The notes under the pieces were generated by a model. That model was not told where the DNA came from. It worked only from the letters and a program-made list of their open reading frames with translations, and did no database searches. The translations under genes and the position numbers were made by a program. A stretch of DNA of 25,862 nt. Source: Vicinamibacteria bacterium (GTDB lineage Bacteria > Acidobacteriota > Vicinamibacteria > Vicinamibacterales > 2-12-FULL-66-21). Where the stretch lies: assembly GCA_025937075.1 (NCBI GenBank), contig JAICSD010000006.1:1-25862 (forward strand), written 5' to 3'. Positions 8,668-14,851 of the stretch are shown here, one piece after another; position 1 is the first letter of the stretch; each line of letters begins with the position of its first letter.

Positions 8668-9578
8668 TTGAGTGTCGCCAGATACGCGGTGACGTCGTGC
8701 ATGTCCTTGTCGGTCAGCGTGGACCAGAGCGCGCGATGGCCCGCGAGCGGATCGTCGATCGCCACCGTTGCCTTGTCGTCGAGGCGGACAGAGCGGACCG
8801 TCTCGTCTGGAAGCATCAGCGTGACGAGGAAATGATCGATCTGCAGCAGACGCCCTTCCACCTTTTCGCCGTTGGCGAGCGTCACGCTTGCGGTCACGGG
8901 ACGGCCGGATGGAGCCGAGCCGCCGCGACCCGGACCTCCGCGTCCGTTCGACGCGCTGCCGCTCACCCACGCGTTCTGGAGAATCTTCGCTTCCGGAAGG
9001 CGCGTGCCGATGCCGGCCATATCGCCGGTCGCGGAGTGACACGAGCTGCATTTGGCCTGGAAATAGCCCTGTCCGGCGGTCGCGTCTCCCACGAGTGCAT
9101 TCGGCGGAGCGACGCCCGTATCTGGTGGTGCACCCTGCGGCCGGCCCGCGGCCTGCAGGCTGTGCAGGTACGCCGCGACCGCCTTGGCATCGTCGTCACT
9201 CATGGGAATCGGCGGCATGCCGCGCTCCGCACGAGCGCCGTGAATGATTGGCGTGATCAATTCGCCGGCCTGATCATTCAACACCAGCTGCGACCGCAGC
9301 AGGTTCGGGCCGCCCAACTGCCCGCCGCGGGCGTCGGCCCCGTGGCATGCGCTGCACGTACCGCTGAAGATGGTCTTGCCGCGTTCGACGAGAGCCGGAT
9401 CCTCGGGAGGGCGCTGCTGCGCCGGGAATACGGCGCGTCCACGACCGGCGGGGCCAGGCGCCGGCGCCTGCGGAGCCGGGGTCTGGGGCACCGGAGGCGT
9501 CTGCGCGGGCAGAGGCGCCTGCGTGAGGAACAGTACGAGCGCGGCGATCGCCGCCGCGACTACGCTCTTGATCGGCAT
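8664..9578 (-). CDS. Di-heme c-type cytochrome, partner of the quinoprotein
   Basis: Exported protein of 304 residues. Residues 1-26 form a signal peptide (MPIKSVVAAAIAALVLFLTQ...PAQ), then a Pro/Gln/Ala-rich linker. Heme domain 1 has CSACH at 75-79 with candidate Met ligands in GMPPIPM (121-126). Heme domain 2 has CSSCH at 177-181, interrupted by a segment beginning VTLANGEKVEGRLLQIDHFL before the final helix LTDKDMHDVTAYLATLK. Such cytochromes commonly stand beside or fuse to acidobacterial quinoproteins. In-frame ATGs at 9605 and 9641 exist, but 9578 is preferred because GAGGTG lies six bases upstream and the signal peptide begins there. It is the first gene of a two-gene operon and would pass electrons onward in the periplasm. 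Confidence 0.87.
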   Translation of the reverse strand: MPIKSVVAAAIAALVLFLTQAPLPAQTPPVPQTPAPQAPAPGPAGRGRAVFPAQQRPPEDPALVERGKTIFSGTCSACHGADARGGQLGGPNLLRSQLVLNDQAGELITPIIHGARAERGMPPIPMSDDDAKAVAAYLHSLQAAGRPQGAPPDTGVAPPNALVGDATAGQGYFQAKCSSCHSATGDMAGIGTRLPEAKILQNAWVSGSASNGRGGPGRGGSAPSGRPVTASVTLANGEKVEGRLLQIDHFLVTLMLPDETVRSVRLDDKATVAIDDPLAGHRALWSTLTDKDMHDVTAYLATLK

Positions 9579-9584
9579 TCCCTT

Positions 9585-9590
9585 CACCTC
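9585..9590 (-). promoter_or_regulatory. Ribosome binding site fixing the cytochrome start
   Basis: GAGGTG on the minus strand, six bases before the ATG at 9578. It selects this start over the upstream in-frame ATGs at 9605 and 9641. Confidence 0.6.
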
Positions 9591-9621
9591 GACCTCGAAT
9601 CTCATCAGCGCTGGAACATGC

Positions 9622-9651
9622 ATCGTAGTCAGACGAGGCACTGCAGAGCAA
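9622..9651 (-). promoter_or_regulatory. Possible weak promoter for the cytochrome-quinoprotein operon
   Basis: On the minus strand TTGCTC (9651-9646) and TACGAT (9627-9622) are separated by 18 bases. The start would fall near 9615, giving a leader of about 37 nt that contains the GAGGTG site. Both boxes are weak matches. Confidence 0.3.
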
Positions 9652-9659
9652 GCCGCGAT

Positions 9660-9716
9660 GGCGGCCCTGAAAGGGCCGCCCCACGATCGTCGTGGCGCGG
9701 GCCTTTCAGGCCCGCG
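9660..9716. repeat. Two inverted CTGAA-core palindromes joined by a CCACGA hairpin (REP-pair-like)
   Basis: Three hairpins run head to tail. GGCGGCCCT and AGGGCCGCC (9660-9680) enclose GAA. CCACGA and TCGTGG (9681-9695) enclose TCG. CGCGGGCCT and AGGCCCGCG (9696-9716) enclose TTC. The third is the first type in opposite orientation with a different stem sequence, and each unit's CCACGA flank forms the middle hairpin. The symporter stop codon (9706-9708) is the TGA in the core of the third hairpin. The arrangement resembles paired bacterial REP elements and may also terminate the symporter transcript. Confidence 0.75.
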
Positions 9717-11535
9717 TCGTCGCCGTGGCGCGTTCCCCGGAATCAGACCAGAGCGCTTGCACCACCTTGATCAATACGATCCCGCTGATGACAAAGACGA
9801 TCGTGCAGATCGCAAATGGGACGAACCGGTAATAGAGGAGATTTCCAACCGCGAACAAGGCCGACCAGATCGCGGCGGATCCCGCCACCCATCCGAGCAG
9901 CGCCATCGGAATGTTGTCGGGCGAGGTCCGGCTGTCGGCAGGAAGCCCGGCGTCCCTCCGTACCTTCGCCCATCCCGGGCCGGATGGACGAACCAGCATG
10001 TAGAAGCGGAGCAGCACGTCGCGATCCGTCGGCGGCGAGACGTACGCGGTGATGAGCCAGCACACCGTGGTCACCGCGACCGTCATCAGCAGTGCCGCGT
10101 GCGTGCTGAAGCTCACGCCGTTCTTCGCGAGCACGAGCAGCAGCGCCGAGAACCCGAACGAGCTGATCATCGCCACGATCTCGCACCACGCGGTGACGCG
10201 CCACCAGAACCAGCGCACGAGATAGAGCAGGCCGGTGCCCGCGCCAATCTGCAGGATGATGTCGAACGCGTCCTTCGCCGTGTCGAGCAGGTAGACCGTC
10301 GCGGACGAACAGATGAACAGCAGGATCGTGACGACGCGGCCTGCGCGCACGTAGTGACGCTCCGTGGCGTCGGTCTTCACGAACCGCCGGTAGAAGTCGT
10401 GCACCAGATACGAAGCGCCCCAGTTGAGGTGCGTGAGGATCGTCGACGAGTTCGCCGCGATCAGGCCGCCCACCATCAGGCCGATGAAGCCGGTCGGGAG
10501 GAATTTCAGCATCGCCGGGTACGCGATGTCGTGCCCGAGCAGACGCGGGTCGAGATTTGGAAACGCCTGCTGGATATCCGAGAGCTGCGGATAGACGATG
10601 ATCGACGCGAGCCCCACGAGGATCCATGGCCACGGGCGCATCACGTAATGCGCGATGTTGAAGAAGAGGACGGCCCCGAGCGCGTCCCGCTCCGACTTGG
10701 ACGCGAGCATCCGCTGCGCGATGTAGCTGCCGCCGCCCGGTTCCGATCCCGGATACCACACGGACCACCACTGCACGGCGATCGGCATGATGAACACGGC
10801 AACCGCAAGATCCCAGTTGTTGCGGAAGTCGGGGAGCACGTTCAGATAGTTCAGTCCGCCGGGCCCCGGCGTCGCCGAGAGCTTCTGGATCATCGCGTGC
10901 AAGCCGCCGACCTGCGGCGCCATCACCGCGAAGTACGCGGCTGCGGTGACCGCCGTCATCTTGATGAAGAACTGAATCATGTCGATGACGAGCACGCCCC
11001 AGAGGCCCGAATGCGCCGCGAACGCCACGTTCAGCAGGCCCAGCGTGAGCAGCGTCTGCCAGCGCTCGAGCCCGAAGAGGACCGCGGCAATCTTGCACGC
11101 CGCAAGATTGACCGTTGCCATGATGATGCAGTTGAAGAACAGCCCGAGGTAGATGGCCCGAAAGCCGCGGAGACCGCGCGCGGCCACACCCGAATAGCGA
11201 ATCTCGTAGAACTCGAGATCCGTCATCACGCCGGATCGGCGCCACAGGCGCGCGTAGAAGAACACGGTCGCGACGCCGGTCAGCACGAACGCCCACCAGA
11301 CCCAGTTCCCCGCCACGCCGTTGCGCCGGACGATGTCCGTCACCAGGTTCGGCGTATCGCTGCTGAACGTCGTCGCCACCATGGAAAGGCCGGCGAGCCA
11401 CCAGGGGACGGCGCGGCCGGATACGAAGAACTCCGAGGTGTTCTTGCCGGCGCGATGCCCGAGGAACAGGGCCGGCGCGAAACAGATCGCGAGCGTGACG
11501 GCAATGACCAGCCAATCGATCGGATAGATGTGCAT
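9706..11535 (-). CDS. Sodium:solute symporter family transporter (SSS)
   Basis: Inner-membrane protein of 609 residues with about 13-14 hydrophobic helices, typical of the SSS family (sodium-coupled uptake of sugars, amino acids or other solutes). The start MHIYPIDWLVIAVTLAICFAPAL leads into GKNTSEFFVSGRAVPWWLAGLSMVATTFSSDTP, the family's conserved first loop and helix 2. A cytoplasmic segment near residues 500-520 (LRFYMLVRPSGPGWAKV) resembles the C-terminal extension of many acidobacterial members. The substrate cannot be predicted. No Shine-Dalgarno is evident before the ATG. It starts 21 bases after the AsmA-like gene on the same strand, so co-transcription is possible. The stop codon comes from a palindromic repeat. 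Confidence 0.9.
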   Translation of the reverse strand: MHIYPIDWLVIAVTLAICFAPALFLGHRAGKNTSEFFVSGRAVPWWLAGLSMVATTFSSDTPNLVTDIVRRNGVAGNWVWWAFVLTGVATVFFYARLWRRSGVMTDLEFYEIRYSGVAARGLRGFRAIYLGLFFNCIIMATVNLAACKIAAVLFGLERWQTLLTLGLLNVAFAAHSGLWGVLVIDMIQFFIKMTAVTAAAYFAVMAPQVGGLHAMIQKLSATPGPGGLNYLNVLPDFRNNWDLAVAVFIMPIAVQWWSVWYPGSEPGGGSYIAQRMLASKSERDALGAVLFFNIAHYVMRPWPWILVGLASIIVYPQLSDIQQAFPNLDPRLLGHDIAYPAMLKFLPTGFIGLMVGGLIAANSSTILTHLNWGASYLVHDFYRRFVKTDATERHYVRAGRVVTILLFICSSATVYLLDTAKDAFDIILQIGAGTGLLYLVRWFWWRVTAWCEIVAMISSFGFSALLLVLAKNGVSFSTHAALLMTVAVTTVCWLITAYVSPPTDRDVLLRFYMLVRPSGPGWAKVRRDAGLPADSRTSPDNIPMALLGWVAGSAAIWSALFAVGNLLYYRFVPFAICTIVFVISGIVLIKVVQALWSDSGERATATTRA

Positions 11536-11556
11536 GATTGAGGGTGCGGGGCGATT

Positions 11557-13053
11557 CTAGCGGATTATTCCCTTTAGAAACGTCTTCGCCCTTTCCTTGA
11601 GCTGGTTCTTCGCCGCACGCGCCAGCGCGTCGGCCATGTCGATCATGATGGAGGGGTGTTCGGCCGTGCCCGTGATCCGCGCCGGGAGCACGATCCGGTT
11701 GTTTTCACTTGCATAGCGATAGAGGTCGCGGCCTGCCTGCTTCGATAGTTCCTCCGACAGAATCAGGTCGGCATCCAGGTTCACCGCGTGGGTCGCGAGA
11801 TCGATCCACCCGCGGCCGTGCATGTCGAAGTCTCGCGACGCAAACGTCAGGTTCTGGGTCGTGGCGCGCCGCCCGCCGACCGCGAGATCGGCTGAGAGCT
11901 GTGAGAAGTGCTCGCCCGATCCCTTGGGCGCCTCGCCGGACGGGCGCCCGAACGCCAGGATGACCGTGCGGACGATCTCCAGGCCCGGCACGTCGCCGTC
12001 GCGAATGGTGATCGACACGTTCCCCGCGGCATTCGAGAAGGCGCGCTGCACATCGGATCCCGCGCTGTGGAGCGCCCCGCGCGACTGCAGCGTACCCGTG
12101 ATCGCTCCTGAGGCGCCGGCAAACCGGGCAAGTTGCGCGACGTCAACCCCCGAGAAGGCGCCGCGCCAGTCGTACTGGGGCTGCGCCGATCCGGTCCGCA
12201 CGGAGATCGCGCCGTCGTATGCGCCGCCGAACGACGAGAGCCGCAGGGGTTCGAGCACGACGCGTCCGCTGGTGAGGCGGCACCGCGTCGTCAAATTGGT
12301 GAACGCCGCGCCGACGATGCGGCCGGTCTTCGCTGCAATCTGGAGCGTGATATCGAGTGGACTGGCGGGAGAGGCTTCGCCGGACGGCGTGTCGCCGCGG
12401 CCGAAGGGCGCCGCGAACTCGATCAATCCGTCGAGATCGAGCGCGGCCGCATCGATCGTGAAATGGCCGACGCGGCGGGCGAGGTCGGTCATCGCACCGG
12501 ACGCGGTGAGCGTCGTGTGCTCGGCGCTGGCCTCGACACGCTCGATCCGGAGTCCGTCAGCGGAGTACGCGAGCTCGGCGTTCACGAGCAGCGTGCGTCC
12601 GCCGGACACGAGCGTCACGCTCCTCAGCGCGATCGATCGAATCGCGTCGATCTGGAACCAGGACGCTCCGTGAGTGGACTCCCTCGTTCGAGGACGCGGC
12701 CGCGTCAGGAGCGCGAAGAACCGCGGCGCGTCCAGACGGCTGCGATCGACGATGATGTCCGCCTCGGCGATGCGGCGCGACAAGAGCGGACGCAGCCCCG
12801 TCGAGAGGACGAGGCGATCGATGGTGAGCGCGTTCGACGCGCCGACCACGACGTGCGAGAGCGAGAGCCCCGGACGCGGAAAGAGACTGAAGTCGAGCGC
12901 GCCGATGCGGACCGGTTCGCCCACGTAGACGGACGCCTGCGCTTCGAGCGCCGTCCTGATTCGATCGTCCGCGAGCCGCGAACGAAGAACGAGGACGACG
13001 CCGAGACAGATCACCAGAAGGGCGAGCGCCGCCCATGCCAGCTTGCGAGCCAT
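11557..13053 (-). CDS. AsmA family protein
   Basis: Membrane-anchored protein of 498 residues. A single N-terminal helix (about residues 5-23, WAALALLVICLGVVLVL) is followed by the AsmA opening: RIRTALEAQASVYVGEPVRIGALDFSLFPRPGLSLSHVVVG. The C-terminal part (VSITIRDGDVPGLEIVRTV, then a beta-rich stretch and SIMIDMADAL) matches the AsmA C-terminal domain. The family is tied to outer-membrane assembly and bridge-like lipid transport between membranes; this role is family knowledge. The protein is shorter than the large bridge members such as YhdP. The ATG sits in the 3' arm of a small hairpin (13050-13066). Confidence 0.85.
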   Translation of the reverse strand: MARKLAWAALALLVICLGVVLVLRSRLADDRIRTALEAQASVYVGEPVRIGALDFSLFPRPGLSLSHVVVGASNALTIDRLVLSTGLRPLLSRRIAEADIIVDRSRLDAPRFFALLTRPRPRTRESTHGASWFQIDAIRSIALRSVTLVSGGRTLLVNAELAYSADGLRIERVEASAEHTTLTASGAMTDLARRVGHFTIDAAALDLDGLIEFAAPFGRGDTPSGEASPASPLDITLQIAAKTGRIVGAAFTNLTTRCRLTSGRVVLEPLRLSSFGGAYDGAISVRTGSAQPQYDWRGAFSGVDVAQLARFAGASGAITGTLQSRGALHSAGSDVQRAFSNAAGNVSITIRDGDVPGLEIVRTVILAFGRPSGEAPKGSGEHFSQLSADLAVGGRRATTQNLTFASRDFDMHGRGWIDLATHAVNLDADLILSEELSKQAGRDLYRYASENNRIVLPARITGTAEHPSIMIDMADALARAAKNQLKERAKTFLKGIIR

Positions 13054-13084
13054 CTTCTTCAGATGGTCTCACGAGTTGGAGGGT

Positions 13085-13132
13085 GCGTCTTCGGCGTGGC
13101 TTTCCGCCTTCAGGCGGAAGGCCCCAGGACGC
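13085..13132 (-). repeat. CTGAA-core palindromic element, minus orientation, with outer stem
   Basis: On the + strand GGCTTTCCGCC (13098-13108) and GGCGGAAGGCC (13113-13123) form an 11-bp stem with one wobble around TTCA. An outer 7-bp stem joins GCGTCTT (13085-13091) and AGGACGC (13126-13132). Read on the minus strand the core is TGAA and the element continues into GCCACG, matching the other copies. It lies between the DUF2934 gene and the AsmA-like gene. Confidence 0.65.
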
Positions 13133-13146
13133 AGGCGCCGGTTCGC

Positions 13147-13368
13147 TCAGATGTTCGTGTTTGCCGCGGTCATCAGCTCGCGTTCGGCCTGCAGCCAGTC
13201 GTCCAGCGCACGGCCGTGCTGGCCGCCGCGGGCGCAGAACACTTCGAACGCACGTCTGGCAATTTCAGCTTCCGTGACCGTCAAAGTGGATACTGCCGCT
13301 ACAGCGGGGGTTTCCGATTTCGTGGTGGTCTTCCTGGACTTCGGCTTCGTCGTGGTTGTCTTCGCCAT
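13147..13368 (-). CDS. Small DUF2934 domain protein
   Basis: A 73-residue protein with a Lys/Thr-rich basic start (MAKTTTTKPKSRKTTTKS) and a C-terminal DUF2934 motif: EAEIARRAFEVFCARGGQHGRALDDWLQAERELM. This motif is common in small proteins of Acidobacteria and some Proteobacteria; its function is unknown. The ATG at 13368 is chosen because an AAGGGA ribosome site stands about seven bases upstream. The frame is open to 13437, but that extension has no family similarity. The basic tail suggests nucleic-acid contact, a guess only. Confidence 0.75.
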   Translation of the reverse strand: MAKTTTTKPKSRKTTTKSETPAVAAVSTLTVTEAEIARRAFEVFCARGGQHGRALDDWLQAERELMTAANTNI

Positions 13369-13476
13369 TACTTTCCCTTGCACCTTACCGTCGCGCCAGC
13401 CGCCGCGCAGGAACACCACGGGCCTGACACGCTTCACCGACCCCGAGTTTCCTGACGTGTTGTGGGGCTGACGAGC

Positions 13477-13482
13477 ATTTTA
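13477..13482 (-). promoter_or_regulatory. Possible -10 box for the DUF2934 gene
   Basis: TAAAAT on the minus strand matches five of six consensus bases and would give a leader of about 100 nt. No convincing -35 box is seen; TTGATC lies 20 bases upstream, too far for a good promoter. Confidence 0.25.
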
Positions 13483-13504
13483 GCGCAGGCGGGCCCGAAT
13501 CGGA

Positions 13505-14110
13505 TCAAGGAAACTGCAGCAGGCGGTCGTAGTCCTCCGGCGTGTCGAAATCGCGCAGGATGCCTGGGTCGTCCACCTCGACGTTGAGCAGATCGTGTGC
13601 GTGCGCGTGCACCACTGCGCGGGCGCCGCTGTGCGGATCTGCGTGGCGCAGCTCGTCGAACACGCGCCGCGCGAAGATGACGGGATGGCCGTGTCGTCCC
13701 TTGTGGACGGCGCGCACGATCGACGCTGACGACGTGATGAACGCAGCCTTGACGGCGGCGATCGTTTCCGCGCGCATGAGCGGAATATCGACCGGCATCA
13801 CCAGGATGCCGTGCACGCCTGGCCGATCGACGGCATCGAGTCCGGCGATCAGCGACGAGAGCTGACCGCGATCCGCGTCGAGGTTCTCGACTACGCGCGC
13901 AGCGCACTGCTCCGCAACCGTTCGAAGCGCCTCGTCGTCTGGCCGGATGACCACGACCACGTCGTCGGCGTCGGTGCTGCGGAAGGTCGAGACGAGGCGG
14001 GCGACAAATGTGTCGCCGCCCTGCCCGATCGGCAGCAACGCCTTGGGACGGCGCATGCGTTCGGACCGTCCGGCGGCGAGAATTACGGCAGGAATGATGA
14101 TGGCGGGCAC
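13505..14110 (-). CDS. MobA/MocA-like NTP transferase
   Basis: Cytoplasmic nucleotidyltransferase of 201 residues in the NTP_transf_3 family, closest by motif to MocA-type molybdopterin cytidylyltransferases. The signature VILAAGRSERMRRPKALLPIG (residues 9-29) has Arg where the usual Gly of RMGxPK stands. The segment GILVMPVDIPLM carries the metal-binding Asp, and HGHPVIFARRVFDEL is the conserved later block. No molybdoenzyme or xanthine-dehydrogenase-type genes are visible nearby, so the substrate stays open; a sugar-phosphate nucleotidyltransferase role is less likely at this size. The start is GTG inside a 14-bp palindrome. It is divergent from the cold-shock gene. Confidence 0.8.
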   Translation of the reverse strand: MPAIIIPAVILAAGRSERMRRPKALLPIGQGGDTFVARLVSTFRSTDADDVVVVIRPDDEALRTVAEQCAARVVENLDADRGQLSSLIAGLDAVDRPGVHGILVMPVDIPLMRAETIAAVKAAFITSSASIVRAVHKGRHGHPVIFARRVFDELRHADPHSGARAVVHAHAHDLLNVEVDDPGILRDFDTPEDYDRLLQFP

Positions 14111-14117
14111 GTGCCCG
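14104..14117. other. Perfect 14-bp palindrome over the nucleotidyltransferase start codon
   Basis: CGGGCACGTGCCCG is self-complementary along its full length and includes the GTG start (14110-14108). It could be an operator or an mRNA hairpin limiting initiation; chance in GC-rich DNA is also possible. Confidence 0.4.
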
Positions 14118-14133
14118 TAACCCCTACCATTTC

Positions 14134-14162
14134 TTGACTTCCGGGACTGATATCCCTACACT
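14134..14162 (+). promoter_or_regulatory. Sigma-70-type promoter for the cold-shock-domain gene
   Basis: TTGACT (14134-14139) and TACACT (14157-14162) are separated by exactly 17 bases, each close to consensus. The start of transcription should be near 14169, leaving a leader of about 148 nt before the ATG at 14317. Long leaders are characteristic of cspA-type genes. Confidence 0.6.
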
Positions 14163-14260
14163 GGCCCCGTTTTCAAGCTCAGCGTGCGCCTGGCGGACCG
14201 GGCCGGCGGCGCGTGGGTCGCGGCGAGACACGGCAGCATTTCAAGTGTACTCCTGCGCTC

Positions 14261-14308
14261 GGCTTGCGAAGCCTCCGGGATGATCCCGGGGGTGCCGTTC
14301 ATCGGAGG
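14261..14308 (+). promoter_or_regulatory. Candidate two-state RNA leader of the cold-shock gene
   Basis: In one fold two hairpins form back to back: GGCTT with AAGCC (14261-14273) and CCGGGA with TCCCGG (14275-14289), leaving the ribosome site CGGAGG (14303-14308) free. In the other, CCTCCG plus ATGA (14272-14277 and 14280-14283) pairs with TCATCGGAGG (14299-14308), giving 10 bp with a two-base bulge and hiding the ribosome site. The two folds share bases and exclude each other. This is a structural inference by eye. Confidence 0.45.
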
Positions 14309-14316
14309 ACACGGGT

Positions 14317-14523
14317 ATGCCAACCGGCACGATCGCTCGGCTACTGATCGACAAGGGCTTCGGGTTCATCCGCGATGAAAGCGGGATTGAGCATTTCTTC
14401 CACCGCAGCTCGGTCCGGGGCGCCGTGTTCGAGCTGCTGCGTGAAGGCCAGCGCGTCGAGTTCACGCCGGAGGAATCCGGCAAGGGTCCCCGCGCCGGCG
14501 AAGTCCGCCTGATCGAGAGCTAA
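14317..14523 (+). CDS. Cold-shock-domain protein
   Basis: Single-domain nucleic-acid-binding protein of 68 residues, the usual CSP length. RNP1-like GFGFIRD (residues 14-20) and RNP2-like HFFHRSSV are present. The chain MPTGTIARLLIDKGFGFI differs from the standard GTVKWFN opening: the aromatic WFN is replaced by ARLLID, so it is a divergent branch common outside enteric bacteria. Such proteins bind single-stranded RNA or DNA and act as RNA chaperones. CGGAGG eight bases before the ATG is a strong ribosome site. The gene has its own promoter, long leader and terminator and so is monocistronic. Cold induction is inferred only. Confidence 0.9.
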   Translation: MPTGTIARLLIDKGFGFIRDESGIEHFFHRSSVRGAVFELLREGQRVEFTPEESGKGPRAGEVRLIES

Positions 14524-14533
14524 CGTTCCTCAG

Positions 14534-14558
14534 ACCCGGGCGGCGCATCCGCCCGGGT
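14534..14558 (+). terminator. Intrinsic-type terminator after the cold-shock gene
   Basis: ACCCGGGCGG (14534-14543) and CCGCCCGGGT (14549-14558) form a perfect 10-bp stem with loop CGCAT, starting 11 bases after the stop codon. A moderately T-rich tail (TCATTCCTT) follows. Confidence 0.75.
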
Positions 14559-14646
14559 TCATTCCTTCGGCATCACCTTCTCATATCCGTCCCCAGCTCG
14601 CCCGTGAACGAGAGGCGCGCCTGTCTCCGGATTCGTTTGAGATCGG

Positions 14647-14744
14647 TGGCGGAAGCGCCTGGGAGTCGAACCCAGCCCTCCCGCTCAACGCGGGAAGCAA
14701 CCGATTTTGAAGACCGGGAGGGCCACCGGGCCCCGTTCGCTTCC
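14647..14744 (-). tRNA. selC: tRNA-Sec (selenocysteine), anticodon UCA
   Basis: On the minus strand the 98-nt gene starts GGAAGCGA and ends CGCTTCC, discriminator G and encoded CCA. The D arm is GGGGCC / loop CGGT / GGCCCT, a 6-bp stem laid out as in E. coli selC. The anticodon stem CCGGT with ATCGG encloses CTTCAAA, so the anticodon is TCA (14710-14708). A long variable arm (CTTCCCGC with GCGGGAGG) and T arm (CTGGG, TTCGACT, CCCAG) follow. Seven acceptor pairs are canonical and the eighth is A opposite G. This RNA reads UGA as selenocysteine with SelA, SelB and SelD, none of which is in the window. No gene here shows an in-frame UGA. Confidence 0.95.
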
Positions 14745-14851
14745 GTTGTGGCGATTATGGCCCGAGTTCCGCTGGTGCGGGCGAAACAGAGAAGTCGAAC
14801 GTATCGAGCAGCCGGCATTGACGCGCGCCGCCGCAGCGTTCAGCGAGCGCG

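Noticed and set aside
8668..9051. An N-terminal extension of the quinoprotein frame
   Set aside because: The signal peptide begins at 8667, and the extension is an out-of-frame reading of the cytochrome gene.
9370..11541. A 723-residue open frame on the plus strand
   Set aside because: It is antisense to the symporter; the product is rich in Arg, His and Asp with no recognisable domain.
12133..13455. A 440-residue open frame on the plus strand
   Set aside because: It runs opposite the AsmA-like and DUF2934 genes and through a palindromic repeat; no domain is visible.
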